Source: CALGYY01 sp963678485 (GTDB lineage Bacteria; Bacteroidota; Bacteroidia; Bacteroidales; CAIWKO01). From it: 64,000 bases of DNA. The stretch spans positions 2,542,001-2,606,000 of the forward strand of contig OY782882.1 of the NCBI GenBank assembly GCA_963678485.1, written 5' to 3'. Positions 24,317-33,512 of this stretch are shown one piece after another. Each line of letters starts with the position of its first letter. Positions within the stretch are counted from its first letter, which is position 1. The position numbers and the translations under genes are program-made. The notes under the pieces are model-generated. The model saw nothing but the letters and a program-made list of their open reading frames with translations. It was not told the origin of the DNA and did not search any database.

Positions 24317-24718
24317 ATGAAAAATGCCGATTTATTAACCAAACTTGAATTTGAGGAAAGCAATATTCCACCAGAGGAAAGAAACTATTCTCCGAAATAT
24401 GCCTATTTGTTTTCGAAGTGTTGCCTTTATTATTACAACGGCGCAAATAAGTATAAGGACTACTTCGGCTATCCAAAAAAGTGCTGGAGCCGCACCGCAA
24501 TCAAGGCTTTCGCTAATCAAGTTGCAAATGGCATGAAAGGCATTTCCGCCCAGAAACCAATCCTCATTCCATCACTGTTTGACATGTTCCAATGTTTAAA
24601 AATGTTCCACTTTGAGGTCGAAGACATACAGTTTGTGGGAACTCTGAAAAGGCTAGAGGTCCAGGCATCGCATATTGTTGATAAGGAGCCGTTGGTGTTA
24701 TACTTTGAGTTGGTGTAG
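24317..24718 (+). CDS. Unknown 133-aa protein
   Basis: I do not recognise this family. The protein is compact and aromatic-rich (YAYLFSKCCLYYYNGANKYKDYFGYPKKCW), then helical, with two strands at the C-terminus, and lacks signal peptide and membrane segments. It lies between the divergent small genes and the Type ISP operon, 174 bp upstream of the latter on the same strand. It could be a regulator of that operon, which is inference from place alone. Confidence 0.5.
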   Translation: MKNADLLTKLEFEESNIPPEERNYSPKYAYLFSKCCLYYYNGANKYKDYFGYPKKCWSRTAIKAFANQVANGMKGISAQKPILIPSLFDMFQCLKMFHFEVEDIQFVGTLKRLEVQASHIVDKEPLVLYFELV

Positions 24719-24818
24719 AGGTGTGTGAGATATATGAATCTGTATGTTTTCTTTCTCAAATTGGATTTGTAATTAATTATCTACAGACGAATTACATTTT
24801 TTTCTTAAAAATAGAATT

Positions 24819-24846
24819 TACTAAAATGGTTTGACTACTTTAGTAG
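24819..24846 (+). promoter_or_regulatory. Possible operator upstream of the Type ISP operon
   Basis: TACTAAA (24819-24825) and TTTAGTA (24839-24845) are exact inverted repeats with a 13-nt spacer, and CTACT/AGTAG (24835-24846) forms a nested imperfect palindrome. Such sites often serve controllers of restriction-modification genes. The site ends 47 bp before the ATG at 24893. Confidence 0.4.
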
Positions 24847-24892
24847 CAAAATGTTTTGCCAATAGTTAATTCATAAGAAGAAATAAATTCAC

Positions 24893-27800
24893 ATGAGTTT
24901 CAAAATTATCCTTGAAAAATACAGAAAGATAGCTTTTTCAGAACGAGATAAGGGTGCCCGTTTTGAACGATTAATGCAAGCATATCTTCAAACAGACCCT
25001 ATATATGCTAATCTTTTCAAGAAGGTATGGTTGTGGGATGAGTTTCCAGGGAAGAATGATTTAGGGGGTTCTGATACGGGGATTGACCTGGTGGCTCTAA
25101 CGTATGAAGGTGACTATTGGGCAATACAGTGCAAATGCTATCAAGAGAGTTCGATTATTGATAAGCCTGCCGTTGATAGCTTTCTATCTACTTCAAGTAG
25201 GGAGTTCAAAAATGAGCAATTTCAAACTGTAAGTTTTTCTAAGCGATTATGGATTTCTACAACCAATAAGTGGGGTCCAAATGCAACAGAAGCAATAAAA
25301 AACCAGAATCCTTCTCTCACCAGAATTAACCTATATGACCTAATCCAAGCTCCTGTTGATTGGGAAAAACTCGATAAGGGGATATCTGGAGAGCTTTCTC
25401 GTGTTTCTGGACGTGAGTTAAAACCACATCAAAAAATTGCACTGGACAAGGCTCATGAGCATTTCTTGACAAATGACAGAGGCAAGTTAATTATGGCCTG
25501 TGGAACAGGCAAGACCTTTAATTCTCTTCGCATTGCAGAGAAAGAGACCAATGGAAAGGGCTTAGTATTGTTCCTTGTTCCAAGTATAGCTCTTTTGGGG
25601 CAAACACTTAGGGAGTGGACAGCATATGCACAGGAACCAATCAACGCAGTATGCATTTGCTCCGACCCTGAGGTTTCAAAGAAGAAGACAAAAAATGATG
25701 ATAGTGACGGATTCAGTGTCGTTGACCTGGCGCTACCTGCATCCACCAATACCAAGGATATTACGCACCAATTCAAGTATTACAGGGGGAAACAAGGCAC
25801 GGGGATGACTGTTGTTTTCTCAACTTACCAGTCAATTGAAGTGATATCCAGAGCGCAAAAAGAAATTGGAAAGGAAATTAAAGAGCTCGCTGAATTCGAC
25901 TTGATTATATGCGATGAAGCTCACCGAACCACAGGAGTGACGCTTTCTGGAGAAGATGAGTCTGCCTTTACCAAAGTTCATGATAATGAATTCTTGAAGG
26001 CCAAAAAACGGCTATATATGACAGCCACTCCCCGCCTGTATTCTGATGACATCAAAAGTAAGGCGGCTCAGGCAGAAGCTATCCTCTGTTCAATGGACGA
26101 CGAACGACTCTTTGGCAAGGAGATGTACAGAATTGGCTTTGGAGAAGCTGTTGATAAGGATTTGCTTACAGATTACAAGGTACTAATTTTAACTCTGAGT
26201 GATAAGAATGTTCCAGATGCAGTCCAGAAGATGGTCTCAAATAAGGAGAATGAAATCACTGCAGATGATGCTTCTAAACTGATAGGATGTATTAATGCAC
26301 TTTCAAAGCAAGTCTTAGGCGACAATGGCATAATAAAAGATAGTGACCCTGACCCAATGAAAAGGGCTGTTGCATTTTGTCAAAGCATAAAAGTGTCGCA
26401 GAAAATCACCACCTCATTCAATAATGCTACGGATGCCTATATAGGCTCATTACCATCTGAAAGAAAAGGACAGATGGTTACCGTAAGTTCCAAGCATATT
26501 GACGGAACCATGTCTGCTCCATATAGAGACGAGCTATTAGGCTGGTTGAAATCTGATACGGAGGAGAACGAGTGTAGAGTTTTGACCAATGTACGATGCC
26601 TAAGTGAGGGCGTAGACGTTCCATCATTGGATGCTGTTATGTTTTTATCGGCAAGAAATAGTCAGGTCGATGTTGTACAATCTGTGGGAAGGGTAATGCG
26701 AAAATCTCCTGGAAAGAAATGTGGTTACATTATTATCCCAGTGGTTGTTCCTGCAGACATTGAAGCATCGACGGCGCTAGATGATAATGAACGATATAAG
26801 GTTGTCTGGACGGTTCTTAATGCACTACGTGCACATGATGACCGATTCAACGCAACAATCAACAAAATTGAGCTCAACAAGAATAGACCAAGCCAGATTC
26901 TTGTGGGAGGAGTTCCAATTTCCTTCGAAAACGGGGAACCCGTGATTTGGGACCCAGCAGCAGCAGCCAATTCCAGCAGAGTTGACACCATGCAATTAGC
27001 ACTCAAATTTGAGGAATTGCAAGATATAGTTTTCGCCAGAATGGTGCTTAAGGTTGGGGATAAAAGATACTGGGAACAGTGGGCAAAGAATGTCGCTGAA
27101 ATAGCCGAAAGAAACATTGAAAGAATTAAAAGACTCATTGTCGATGACAAGAAACATGAGGCAGCATTTGCCAAATTCCTTAGTGGGCTTCAAAAGAACA
27201 TTAATCCCAGCATCACCCAACAGGAGGCAATTGACATGCTCTCCCAGCATATCATTACAAGGCCTGTCTTTGAAGCTCTATTTGAGGGATACTCTTTTGT
27301 AAGGAACAACCCCATATCAGTTGCCATGCAGAAGATGTTGGACTTGTTGGAAGAACAGGCAATCGAGAAGGATACGGAAACACTTCAGAAGTTCTATGAA
27401 TCCGTCAAAATGCGAGCTTCAGGGATAGACAATGCTGAGGGGAAGCAACGAATCATCGTCGAATTATACGACAAATTTTTTAAGACGGCCTTCCCAAAGA
27501 TGGTCGAGCGGTTGGGTATCGTTTATACACCTATTGAGGTTGTGGATTTCATTGTGAATTCAGTTAATGATGTTCTTAAGAAGGAGTTTGGTCGTAGTGT
27601 ATCGGATGAGAACGTGCATATTCTTGACCCATTCACAGGGACGGGAACCTTTATAACTCGGTTGTTGCAAAGTGGATTGATTAAAGAGGAAGACCTTGAA
27701 AGGAAGTACAGGCACGAGCTCCATGCAAACGAAATTGTTCTGCTGGCGTATTACATAGCTGCAGTAAACATCGAAAACGCCTACCACGACCAAACTCCAG

Positions 27801-29773
27801 ACCCCAATGACGGAATTGGCAAAGAAAAATACACCCCCTTCGATGGCATATGTCTGACAGACACTTTCCAGTTAGGTGAAACTGAAGATGGAGAAAAGTT
27901 GTTCTCAGAGATGTTTCCTCAGAATTCAGAAAGAGTTCAGAAACAGAAGAAAGCACCTTTGATGGTGATTATGGGGAATCCACCTTACTCTGTTGGGCAA
28001 AAGTCTGCGAATGATAATGCACAGAATCAGAAGTATGAAAAGCTAGATAGCAGAATTGCAAAGACATATGCGGCAATGACTGATGCTATAAATAAAAACT
28101 CACTTTATGATTCTTATATTAAGGCTTTCAGGTGGAGTTCTGACCGATTAGACAAAAATGGGGGTGTAATTTGTTTTGTGTCGAATGGGGGTTGGCTCGA
28201 TAGCAATAGTACGGATGGTTTCCGCAAGAGTGTTGAAAAGGAGTTTAGCTCTATCTATGTTTTTAATCTTCGAGGAAATCAACGTACTAGTGGAGAATTA
28301 AGTCGCAAGGAAGGGGGTAAAATATTTGGTTCTGGTTCTAGAACTCCAATAACAATTACGCTTCTCGTGAAAAATCCAAACAGCAAATCTAATAAAGCAG
28401 TTATTAATTACAACGACATTGGCGATTATTTGAGCCGAGAAGAAAAGCTAATCTTGGTGAAAAAATCAGGAAGTATTGGGAATGAAAAAATGAAGTGGAT
28501 AACAATCGAACCAAATGAACATGGGGATTGGTTGAGTCAGAGAAATAGCATGTTTGACGAGTATATTCCTATAGATTCTACAAAAAAATTCGACACAAAA
28601 ACTGCTTCCTTTTTTGTAATAAATTCTAGAGGAACTGAAACAGCCAGAGATGCATGGGTTTATAATTCATCGAATAATAAACTAAAGTCAAACATGCAGA
28701 AAATGGTGGAGTTTTATAACAGTCAAGTTGATTGTTTAATAAAGGAAAAACAAAAACTTGATTCAAAGAACACTAATAATTATTTTGACACGAACTCATA
28801 TGAAATAAGCTGGTCAAGTAGTTTAATTTCAAATTTTGAAAGAGGAAATAAAGCAACCTTCCAACCGACAGAAATTGTAAATAGTATTTATAGACCATTT
28901 TTCAAACAACTACTTTACAACGGGGACAAAATGATTCACAGGCGAGGTCAAATAAAGGAGCTTTTTCCGACAAAAAATATAACAAACAGAATCCTTTGTG
29001 TGCCTGGTATCGGTTCGACGAAAGATTTTTCAACGATTATTGCAGATACTTTTCCAGACTTAGAACTTATAGGAAAATCTCAATGCTTCCCCCTCTATTA
29101 CTACGAGGAACGCCAGAAACAAAGCCCAGGCTTGTTTGATGAAGGTGGTGATAGCGAGTTTATCCGCCGTGATGGGATAAGCGATTTCATCCTTGATAGA
29201 GCAAAAAAACAGTATGGAAAGAATGTCACGAAAGAAGACATCTTCTACTATGTATACGGTTTCCTGCATTCTCCTGAGTACCGCACGACCTTCGCCAATG
29301 ACCTAAAGAAAATGCTCCCTCGCCTGCCCTTGGTTGAAGATGTGCGTGATTTCTGGGCTTTCAGCAAAGCTGGTAGAAAGCTGGCAGACCTGCACATCAA
29401 CTATGAGTCCGTTCCTGCTTACTCAGAGGTCAGAGTTTCTGGAGAAGAGAGCGCATTCTTCACAATTGAAAAGATGAGATTCCCCAAGAAAGACCAGAAG
29501 GACACAATACTATACAATAGCAAAATCACAATCGAGAATATTCCTGCAAGGGCTTATGAATACGTCGTCAATGGGAAGAGTGCCATTGAATGGATAATGG
29601 AACGTTACCAGGTGACGGTGCACAAGGAAAGCGGAATCAAGAACGACCCCAACGACTGGGCAACCGAAGTTGGCAATCCTAGGTATATTCTTGACCTTCT
29701 CCTGAGCATTATCAACGTGAGCGTGCAGACTATGGAGATTGTTGAGGGATTGCCGAAGGTGAGGTTTGAGTGA
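24893..29773 (+). CDS. Type ISP restriction-modification enzyme (LlaGI/LlaBIII-like)
   Basis: A single 1626-aa chain with all expected parts in order. First is an Mrr-like PD-(D/E)XK nuclease (TGIDLVALTYEGDYWAIQCKCYQ; Asp65 and the QxK around 79-81). Next is an SF2 translocase with Walker A MACGTGKTF (about 202), DEAH (about 341), TATPR and QSVGRVMRK. A helical coupler follows. Then comes an N6-adenine methyltransferase with LDPFTGTGTF (motif I, about 911) and NPPYS (motif IV, about 1028), and finally a large target-recognition region. Type ISP enzymes methylate one strand of an asymmetric site, translocate on unmodified DNA and cut where two enzymes collide. Length fits LlaGI (close to 1570 aa). 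All visible catalytic motifs are intact. It heads a five-gene run with gaps of 24, 16, 18 and -4 bp. Confidence 0.92.
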   Translation: MSFKIILEKYRKIAFSERDKGARFERLMQAYLQTDPIYANLFKKVWLWDEFPGKNDLGGSDTGIDLVALTYEGDYWAIQCKCYQESSIIDKPAVDSFLSTSSREFKNEQFQTVSFSKRLWISTTNKWGPNATEAIKNQNPSLTRINLYDLIQAPVDWEKLDKGISGELSRVSGRELKPHQKIALDKAHEHFLTNDRGKLIMACGTGKTFNSLRIAEKETNGKGLVLFLVPSIALLGQTLREWTAYAQEPINAVCICSDPEVSKKKTKNDDSDGFSVVDLALPASTNTKDITHQFKYYRGKQGTGMTVVFSTYQSIEVISRAQKEIGKEIKELAEFDLIICDEAHRTTGVTLSGEDESAFTKVHDNEFLKAKKRLYMTATPRLYSDDIKSKAAQAEAILCSMDDERLFGKEMYRIGFGEAVDKDLLTDYKVLILTLSDKNVPDAVQKMVSNKENEITADDASKLIGCINALSKQVLGDNGIIKDSDPDPMKRAVAFCQSIKVSQKITTSFNNATDAYIGSLPSERKGQMVTVSSKHIDGTMSAPYRDELLGWLKSDTEENECRVLTNVRCLSEGVDVPSLDAVMFLSARNSQVDVVQSVGRVMRKSPGKKCGYIIIPVVVPADIEASTALDDNERYKVVWTVLNALRAHDDRFNATINKIELNKNRPSQILVGGVPISFENGEPVIWDPAAAANSSRVDTMQLALKFEELQDIVFARMVLKVGDKRYWEQWAKNVAEIAERNIERIKRLIVDDKKHEAAFAKFLSGLQKNINPSITQQEAIDMLSQHIITRPVFEALFEGYSFVRNNPISVAMQKMLDLLEEQAIEKDTETLQKFYESVKMRASGIDNAEGKQRIIVELYDKFFKTAFPKMVERLGIVYTPIEVVDFIVNSVNDVLKKEFGRSVSDENVHILDPFTGTGTFITRLLQSGLIKEEDLERKYRHELHANEIVLLAYYIAAVNIENAYHDQTPDPNDGIGKEKYTPFDGICLTDTFQLGETEDGEKLFSEMFPQNSERVQKQKKAPLMVIMGNPPYSVGQKSANDNAQNQKYEKLDSRIAKTYAAMTDAINKNSLYDSYIKAFRWSSDRLDKNGGVICFVSNGGWLDSNSTDGFRKSVEKEFSSIYVFNLRGNQRTSGELSRKEGGKIFGSGSRTPITITLLVKNPNSKSNKAVINYNDIGDYLSREEKLILVKKSGSIGNEKMKWITIEPNEHGDWLSQRNSMFDEYIPIDSTKKFDTKTASFFVINSRGTETARDAWVYNSSNNKLKSNMQKMVEFYNSQVDCLIKEKQKLDSKNTNNYFDTNSYEISWSSSLISNFERGNKATFQPTEIVNSIYRPFFKQLLYNGDKMIHRRGQIKELFPTKNITNRILCVPGIGSTKDFSTIIADTFPDLELIGKSQCFPLYYYEERQKQSPGLFDEGGDSEFIRRDGISDFILDRAKKQYGKNVTKEDIFYYVYGFLHSPEYRTTFANDLKKMLPRLPLVEDVRDFWAFSKAGRKLADLHINYESVPAYSEVRVSGEESAFFTIEKMRFPKKDQKDTILYNSKITIENIPARAYEYVVNGKSAIEWIMERYQVTVHKESGIKNDPNDWATEVGNPRYILDLLLSIINVSVQTMEIVEGLPKVRFE

Positions 29774-29797
29774 TTATTGAAATTAAACAAATTAACG

Positions 29798-31639
29798 ATG
29801 GAAAAAAAAACTTTATCCAGCTTAATTGAAGGCAAAATTTTCCAGATACCAGACTACCAAAGAGGATATTCCTGGGACGAAAAGCAGTGGAAAGATTTTG
29901 CTCAGGATATAGATGCACTAATAGACGATAAAATTGTGAACCACTATACTGGTACAATTGTTATTTATCAGCCTCCTGACAAACCAACTGAAAATTATGG
30001 CACGAAAAAACTCGAAGTTGTTGATGTCGTCGATGGCCAGCAAAGATTAACAACATGCAGTCTGTATTTATCAATCATTCTTAAAAAGTTGATAGCAGAA
30101 GGCGAGAAGGACTTTGAACAGGACATTCCTTTGTATCTCAGAAATGGCTCAATTTGTAAGTTGCGATTAAATAATGACACGGCAGATTTTTTTCTTGATT
30201 TGATTTCTAGCGGGCTTCCTCAGATAAAGCCTAGCACAATTCATCAAAAAAGATTACTTGACGGATATGATTTTTTGCGAATCTATTTGGATGCTCAAAT
30301 AAATCAGAGGAAAGAGGAAAAAATTGAGTACTTAAAGAACCTTTATGATGCAATAATTAGGAAACTAAACTTCTCATTCTATCCTATTGATGTCGAAAGC
30401 GAGATTGGGATGACTTTTGAGCTTATGAATTCAAGGGGTAAAGAATTATCCCCGCTAGAGTTATTGAAGAATTATTTAATGTATTGGACCTATCGGAATA
30501 GTGAGACTGAAAACGAGAAGGAGGAACTAACGAAGATAATTAATAAATCGTGGAAGGATGTGTACATTAATATTGCAAATTGTAATGGGAAGGAAGACCA
30601 ATGCCTAAGAATAGCTTGGACTTTGATGTGTACACATACTCCAAAATACTGGGCGGGATATGAAGGTTTCAAAGAAAATCACGTCATCCCACTTAGAGAT
30701 TTTTCAAAGAAATCCAAGAAGCTTACAAAAAGCTTTATTTGCGATTTCGCAAATTCACTATCAGCGATTTCAAATCATTATTCTGAAATTTTAAACCCCT
30801 CAGAATCATCAAATACCAAAGAAGAAATATCTTGGTTGACCAAAATAAAAAATGCTGGAAATATTGCGAGTTTTCTTCCCTTAATGGTGGCTTCAAGATT
30901 AGTGTATAAAACGGACAAAATTGAACATGCTGTTTTTATTGATTTATTGAAGGCGCTAGAAATGTATTCATTTCGTGTGTTTTTATGGGAGGCAAGGAGA
31001 AGTAATGCAGGGCTATCCTCATTATATAAATGGGGAAACGAAATCTTTTTGAATGCGCAGCCCATGGAATCCGTGATTAAATGGATTTATGGTCTTATTA
31101 TTAATTATTCAAGTGAGGATTTGTTTAGGGAGTCTGTAAGTACAATTGGAAATTGGTACAACCATAGAAGACTTCTCAAATATACCTTATTTGAATATGA
31201 GTTGCAGTTACTTAAGGAAGAAGGTAAAAACGCAAGTCCACATTTGAAATGGGAAGATTTATTGGACTCAACCATCGAGCATATATTCCCCCAAACCCCA
31301 GATAAAAATTCTTTATGGTTAAAGAAATGGAATAGAGAGGATATTGAAAAATACACACATGATATTTCAAATTTGGTCCTAACAAGGGATAATTCGAATT
31401 ATCGCAATTTTGAATTTGATAGAAAGAAAGGAAAGGTTGGCTCAGGCTATTGCTATGCAAACTCTGATATACGAGAAGAAAGGAAGATTGCAGAATTCAC
31501 TGATTGGACTGTCGAAAGTTGCATTTCAAGGCGAAAAACATTAAATACATGGATTTTTGAAAGGTGGGGAATTAATATTGTGGTCAAAGTCCCACAAAAC
31601 ATTGAAGAAGATGATGATACAGACACTATTATAGAGTAA
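29798..31639 (+). CDS. Second GmrSD-like DUF262/DUF1524 protein
   Basis: The 613-aa protein (ATG at 29798; an upstream TTG is less likely) has DUF262 motifs FQIPDYQRGYSWDEKQW, HYTGTIVIY, VVDVVDGQQRLTTCSLYLSIIL and GMTFELMNSRGKELSPLELLKNYLMYW, then a long helical linker. It ends in DUF1524 with LDSTIEHIFPQTPDKNSLW and ISNLVLTRDNSNYRNFEFDRKKG, the His-containing HNH-like nuclease signature. It begins 24 bp after the Type ISP stop codon, so the two are translated from one message. GmrSD-type proteins restrict modified phage DNA, which complements an enzyme that cuts unmodified DNA. It is clearly diverged from the copy at 7364. Confidence 0.87.
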   Translation: MEKKTLSSLIEGKIFQIPDYQRGYSWDEKQWKDFAQDIDALIDDKIVNHYTGTIVIYQPPDKPTENYGTKKLEVVDVVDGQQRLTTCSLYLSIILKKLIAEGEKDFEQDIPLYLRNGSICKLRLNNDTADFFLDLISSGLPQIKPSTIHQKRLLDGYDFLRIYLDAQINQRKEEKIEYLKNLYDAIIRKLNFSFYPIDVESEIGMTFELMNSRGKELSPLELLKNYLMYWTYRNSETENEKEELTKIINKSWKDVYINIANCNGKEDQCLRIAWTLMCTHTPKYWAGYEGFKENHVIPLRDFSKKSKKLTKSFICDFANSLSAISNHYSEILNPSESSNTKEEISWLTKIKNAGNIASFLPLMVASRLVYKTDKIEHAVFIDLLKALEMYSFRVFLWEARRSNAGLSSLYKWGNEIFLNAQPMESVIKWIYGLIINYSSEDLFRESVSTIGNWYNHRRLLKYTLFEYELQLLKEEGKNASPHLKWEDLLDSTIEHIFPQTPDKNSLWLKKWNREDIEKYTHDISNLVLTRDNSNYRNFEFDRKKGKVGSGYCYANSDIREERKIAEFTDWTVESCISRRKTLNTWIFERWGINIVVKVPQNIEEDDDTDTIIE

Positions 31640-31655
31640 TAATAAATTATTTCAA

Positions 31656-32756
31656 ATGATAAAGTTTTATGCATTACCTGTAAAAGAAGGTGATTCCTTT
31701 CTTTTACAACATAATGAAAAATCCATACTTGTTGACACAGGTAAAGATGCGAAAGAATGTAAAATTCTGTGTGGTTCGATTACTGAAAACTTGGATGCGG
31801 TTATTATTACTCATTATGATGCCGACCATGTGAACGGCCTATACGAGTTAATAAATTCAAACGTAAAAATAAATGAGCTTTGGTTACCAGAAAACTTTGG
31901 TCGCATTTCTAAAACATTGAGAGAAAAGAAAAACAGTGTCTTGCAATATATTACAAAGACGAACACCAACCTTGGTAGCAATTTGGTTATAGCCGTACAG
32001 TCCCATATGGGACAGCTACTATTCTCCATGGATGAAGTGGAATGCGAAACAAAGCTCTTTCAAAGTGGTAATATTCGAGAGAAAGCAAATAATTTACTTT
32101 TTTCTGACCAAAGGGATGACTCAATTATTGTAAGAAGAATGCCGTTGCCTGGACATTACGCTCGACTCAATTGTATCAACATTACGCACATTCAAATAAT
32201 TGACGATATTGTTAAGGCCGCTGAAAACAAGAACATACATATTCGATGGTTGACGTATAAAAACGAGATTATGCATAACCAGATTGATAATTCTCTTGAT
32301 TTATTTGGGCTCAATTGTGAACAAGTAAATCAAATTTCGGAATATAGCGATGACGATGAGGCCTTGTTTTATTTAACCCAAATTAACAAGGAAAGCTTTG
32401 TTTTTCTATTTGAAAATAAGGATATGCCTAATGTGTTATTTTCAGCAGATTCAGGCTTTCAATTTTTAGGAAAGAAAAAGCTCCCTCAATTAAAGAATTA
32501 TTCAATTATTACTGCGCCTCATCATGGTTCGACTGATAAATTAAACCGAAATGTATATACCCTTGTTAATGGAATAAATTTAATATATATTAGAAGTGAT
32601 AAATTGTCCCCTAAACGACCTTGTTCTGAATACAAACAACAAAATAACAAATATTGTACATATTGTAATACAAACTCCAAAGGGCCAGTTCAAGTTGAGT
32701 TAACATTTGATGGGGAAACATGGGTGACTAACAACATGCTGTGCAGTTGTATATAA
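31656..32756 (+). CDS. Metallo-beta-lactamase-fold protein, ComEC-C-terminal-like
   Basis: Residues 1-110 read MIKFYALPVKEGDSFLLQHNEKSILVDTG and then AVIITHYDADHVNGL, the H-x-D-x-D-H metal motif of the metallo-beta-lactamase fold. TAPHHGSTDKLNRNVY (about residue 288) supplies a further metal ligand as in ComEC/Rec2-type hydrolases. There is no membrane part, so this is a soluble enzyme that probably cleaves a phosphodiester in a nucleic acid or nucleotide. The C-terminus has a Cys-rich tail (C-x2-C, then CSC). It sits 16 bp after the DUF262 gene. Since a cyclase-like gene closes the operon, degradation of a nucleotide signal is one possible role, but this is inference. Confidence 0.82.
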   Translation: MIKFYALPVKEGDSFLLQHNEKSILVDTGKDAKECKILCGSITENLDAVIITHYDADHVNGLYELINSNVKINELWLPENFGRISKTLREKKNSVLQYITKTNTNLGSNLVIAVQSHMGQLLFSMDEVECETKLFQSGNIREKANNLLFSDQRDDSIIVRRMPLPGHYARLNCINITHIQIIDDIVKAAENKNIHIRWLTYKNEIMHNQIDNSLDLFGLNCEQVNQISEYSDDDEALFYLTQINKESFVFLFENKDMPNVLFSADSGFQFLGKKKLPQLKNYSIITAPHHGSTDKLNRNVYTLVNGINLIYIRSDKLSPKRPCSEYKQQNNKYCTYCNTNSKGPVQVELTFDGETWVTNNMLCSCI

Positions 32757-32774
32757 ATTTGATTAAAATATAAA

Positions 32775-33512
32775 ATGGACAAAGAAACCCTGCTATTCCA
32801 AAAAGAATGTTTTAAATATTACTTGGATGACATTAGAAAAAAGGTTCCAGAATTACCGAGTCCTTATATATACCCTGATGGAAATCTGATAAGGCCAGTA
32901 GTTCCAGTTAAGACGACCAAGAACTCAATTATGCTCATTGGGGCATTTCCGTCAGCTAGGTTTGAAAGTCGCAATGGCAAGTTGATTCCTATTGGAGATA
33001 ATCTAGCCCCCTTCGGCACAGAAGAGTACTTCGATGGCTCTACAGTTCGTTTACAAGCATCTAGAGATAGTCTTAACAGATTATATTTCCCCCAACTCGC
33101 AATAGACCCTGAAAAAATATGGATTACGGATATTGTCAAGGTCTATCTCTTTCCTGATAAACACATTAAAAACTGCAAGTTCATTGCACCTCAAATTGAT
33201 TTTGTCAACACGCATAATCTTTTTTCGAAAATCGCTGAAGCTAGTATGGATTGGATGACGAGGGAAATTGTTTTATGTAACCCCAAGCTAATAATTACCT
33301 TGGGTGAAGTTCCAGCTCGAATAATCTCTGGAGACAAAAAGACGACTGCTAAAACACTCTTGAATGGTGAGATTAGGGAGTATGCAATTGATAAGACCTA
33401 TAAAATTGCCAATCTGGGACATCCAGAAATTAGAAGACGAAATAAGGAATGGGATAAATTGACGGGGCATGCTATTGAGCATCTAGCAGAACAAATAAAC
33501 AGCATTTTATGA
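32775..33512 (+). CDS. Uracil-DNA-glycosylase-like protein
   Basis: The 245-aa protein shows the order of motifs of the UDG superfamily: IMLIGAFPSARFE (glycine-rich first strand, active-site loop), EKIWITDIVKVYLF (the strand with the N/D and polar residues), NPKLIITLGEVPARII (base-binding strand) and YKIANLGHPEIRR (H-P-containing intercalation-like loop). Some UDG-fold enzymes excise modified bases, and DNA glycosylase-based phage defence against hypermodified DNA (Brig1) is known. The gene lies 18 bp after the MBL gene and overlaps the next gene by 4 bp (ATGA-type overlap). Which base it would act on cannot be told from sequence. Confidence 0.7.
   Translation: MDKETLLFQKECFKYYLDDIRKKVPELPSPYIYPDGNLIRPVVPVKTTKNSIMLIGAFPSARFESRNGKLIPIGDNLAPFGTEEYFDGSTVRLQASRDSLNRLYFPQLAIDPEKIWITDIVKVYLFPDKHIKNCKFIAPQIDFVNTHNLFSKIAEASMDWMTREIVLCNPKLIITLGEVPARIISGDKKTTAKTLLNGEIREYAIDKTYKIANLGHPEIRRRNKEWDKLTGHAIEHLAEQINSIL

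Noticed and set aside
24893..29773. A BREX or DISARM core for the large helicase-methylase gene.
   Set aside because: The nuclease, helicase and methylase are in one chain as in Type ISP enzymes, and the other BREX or DISARM genes are absent.
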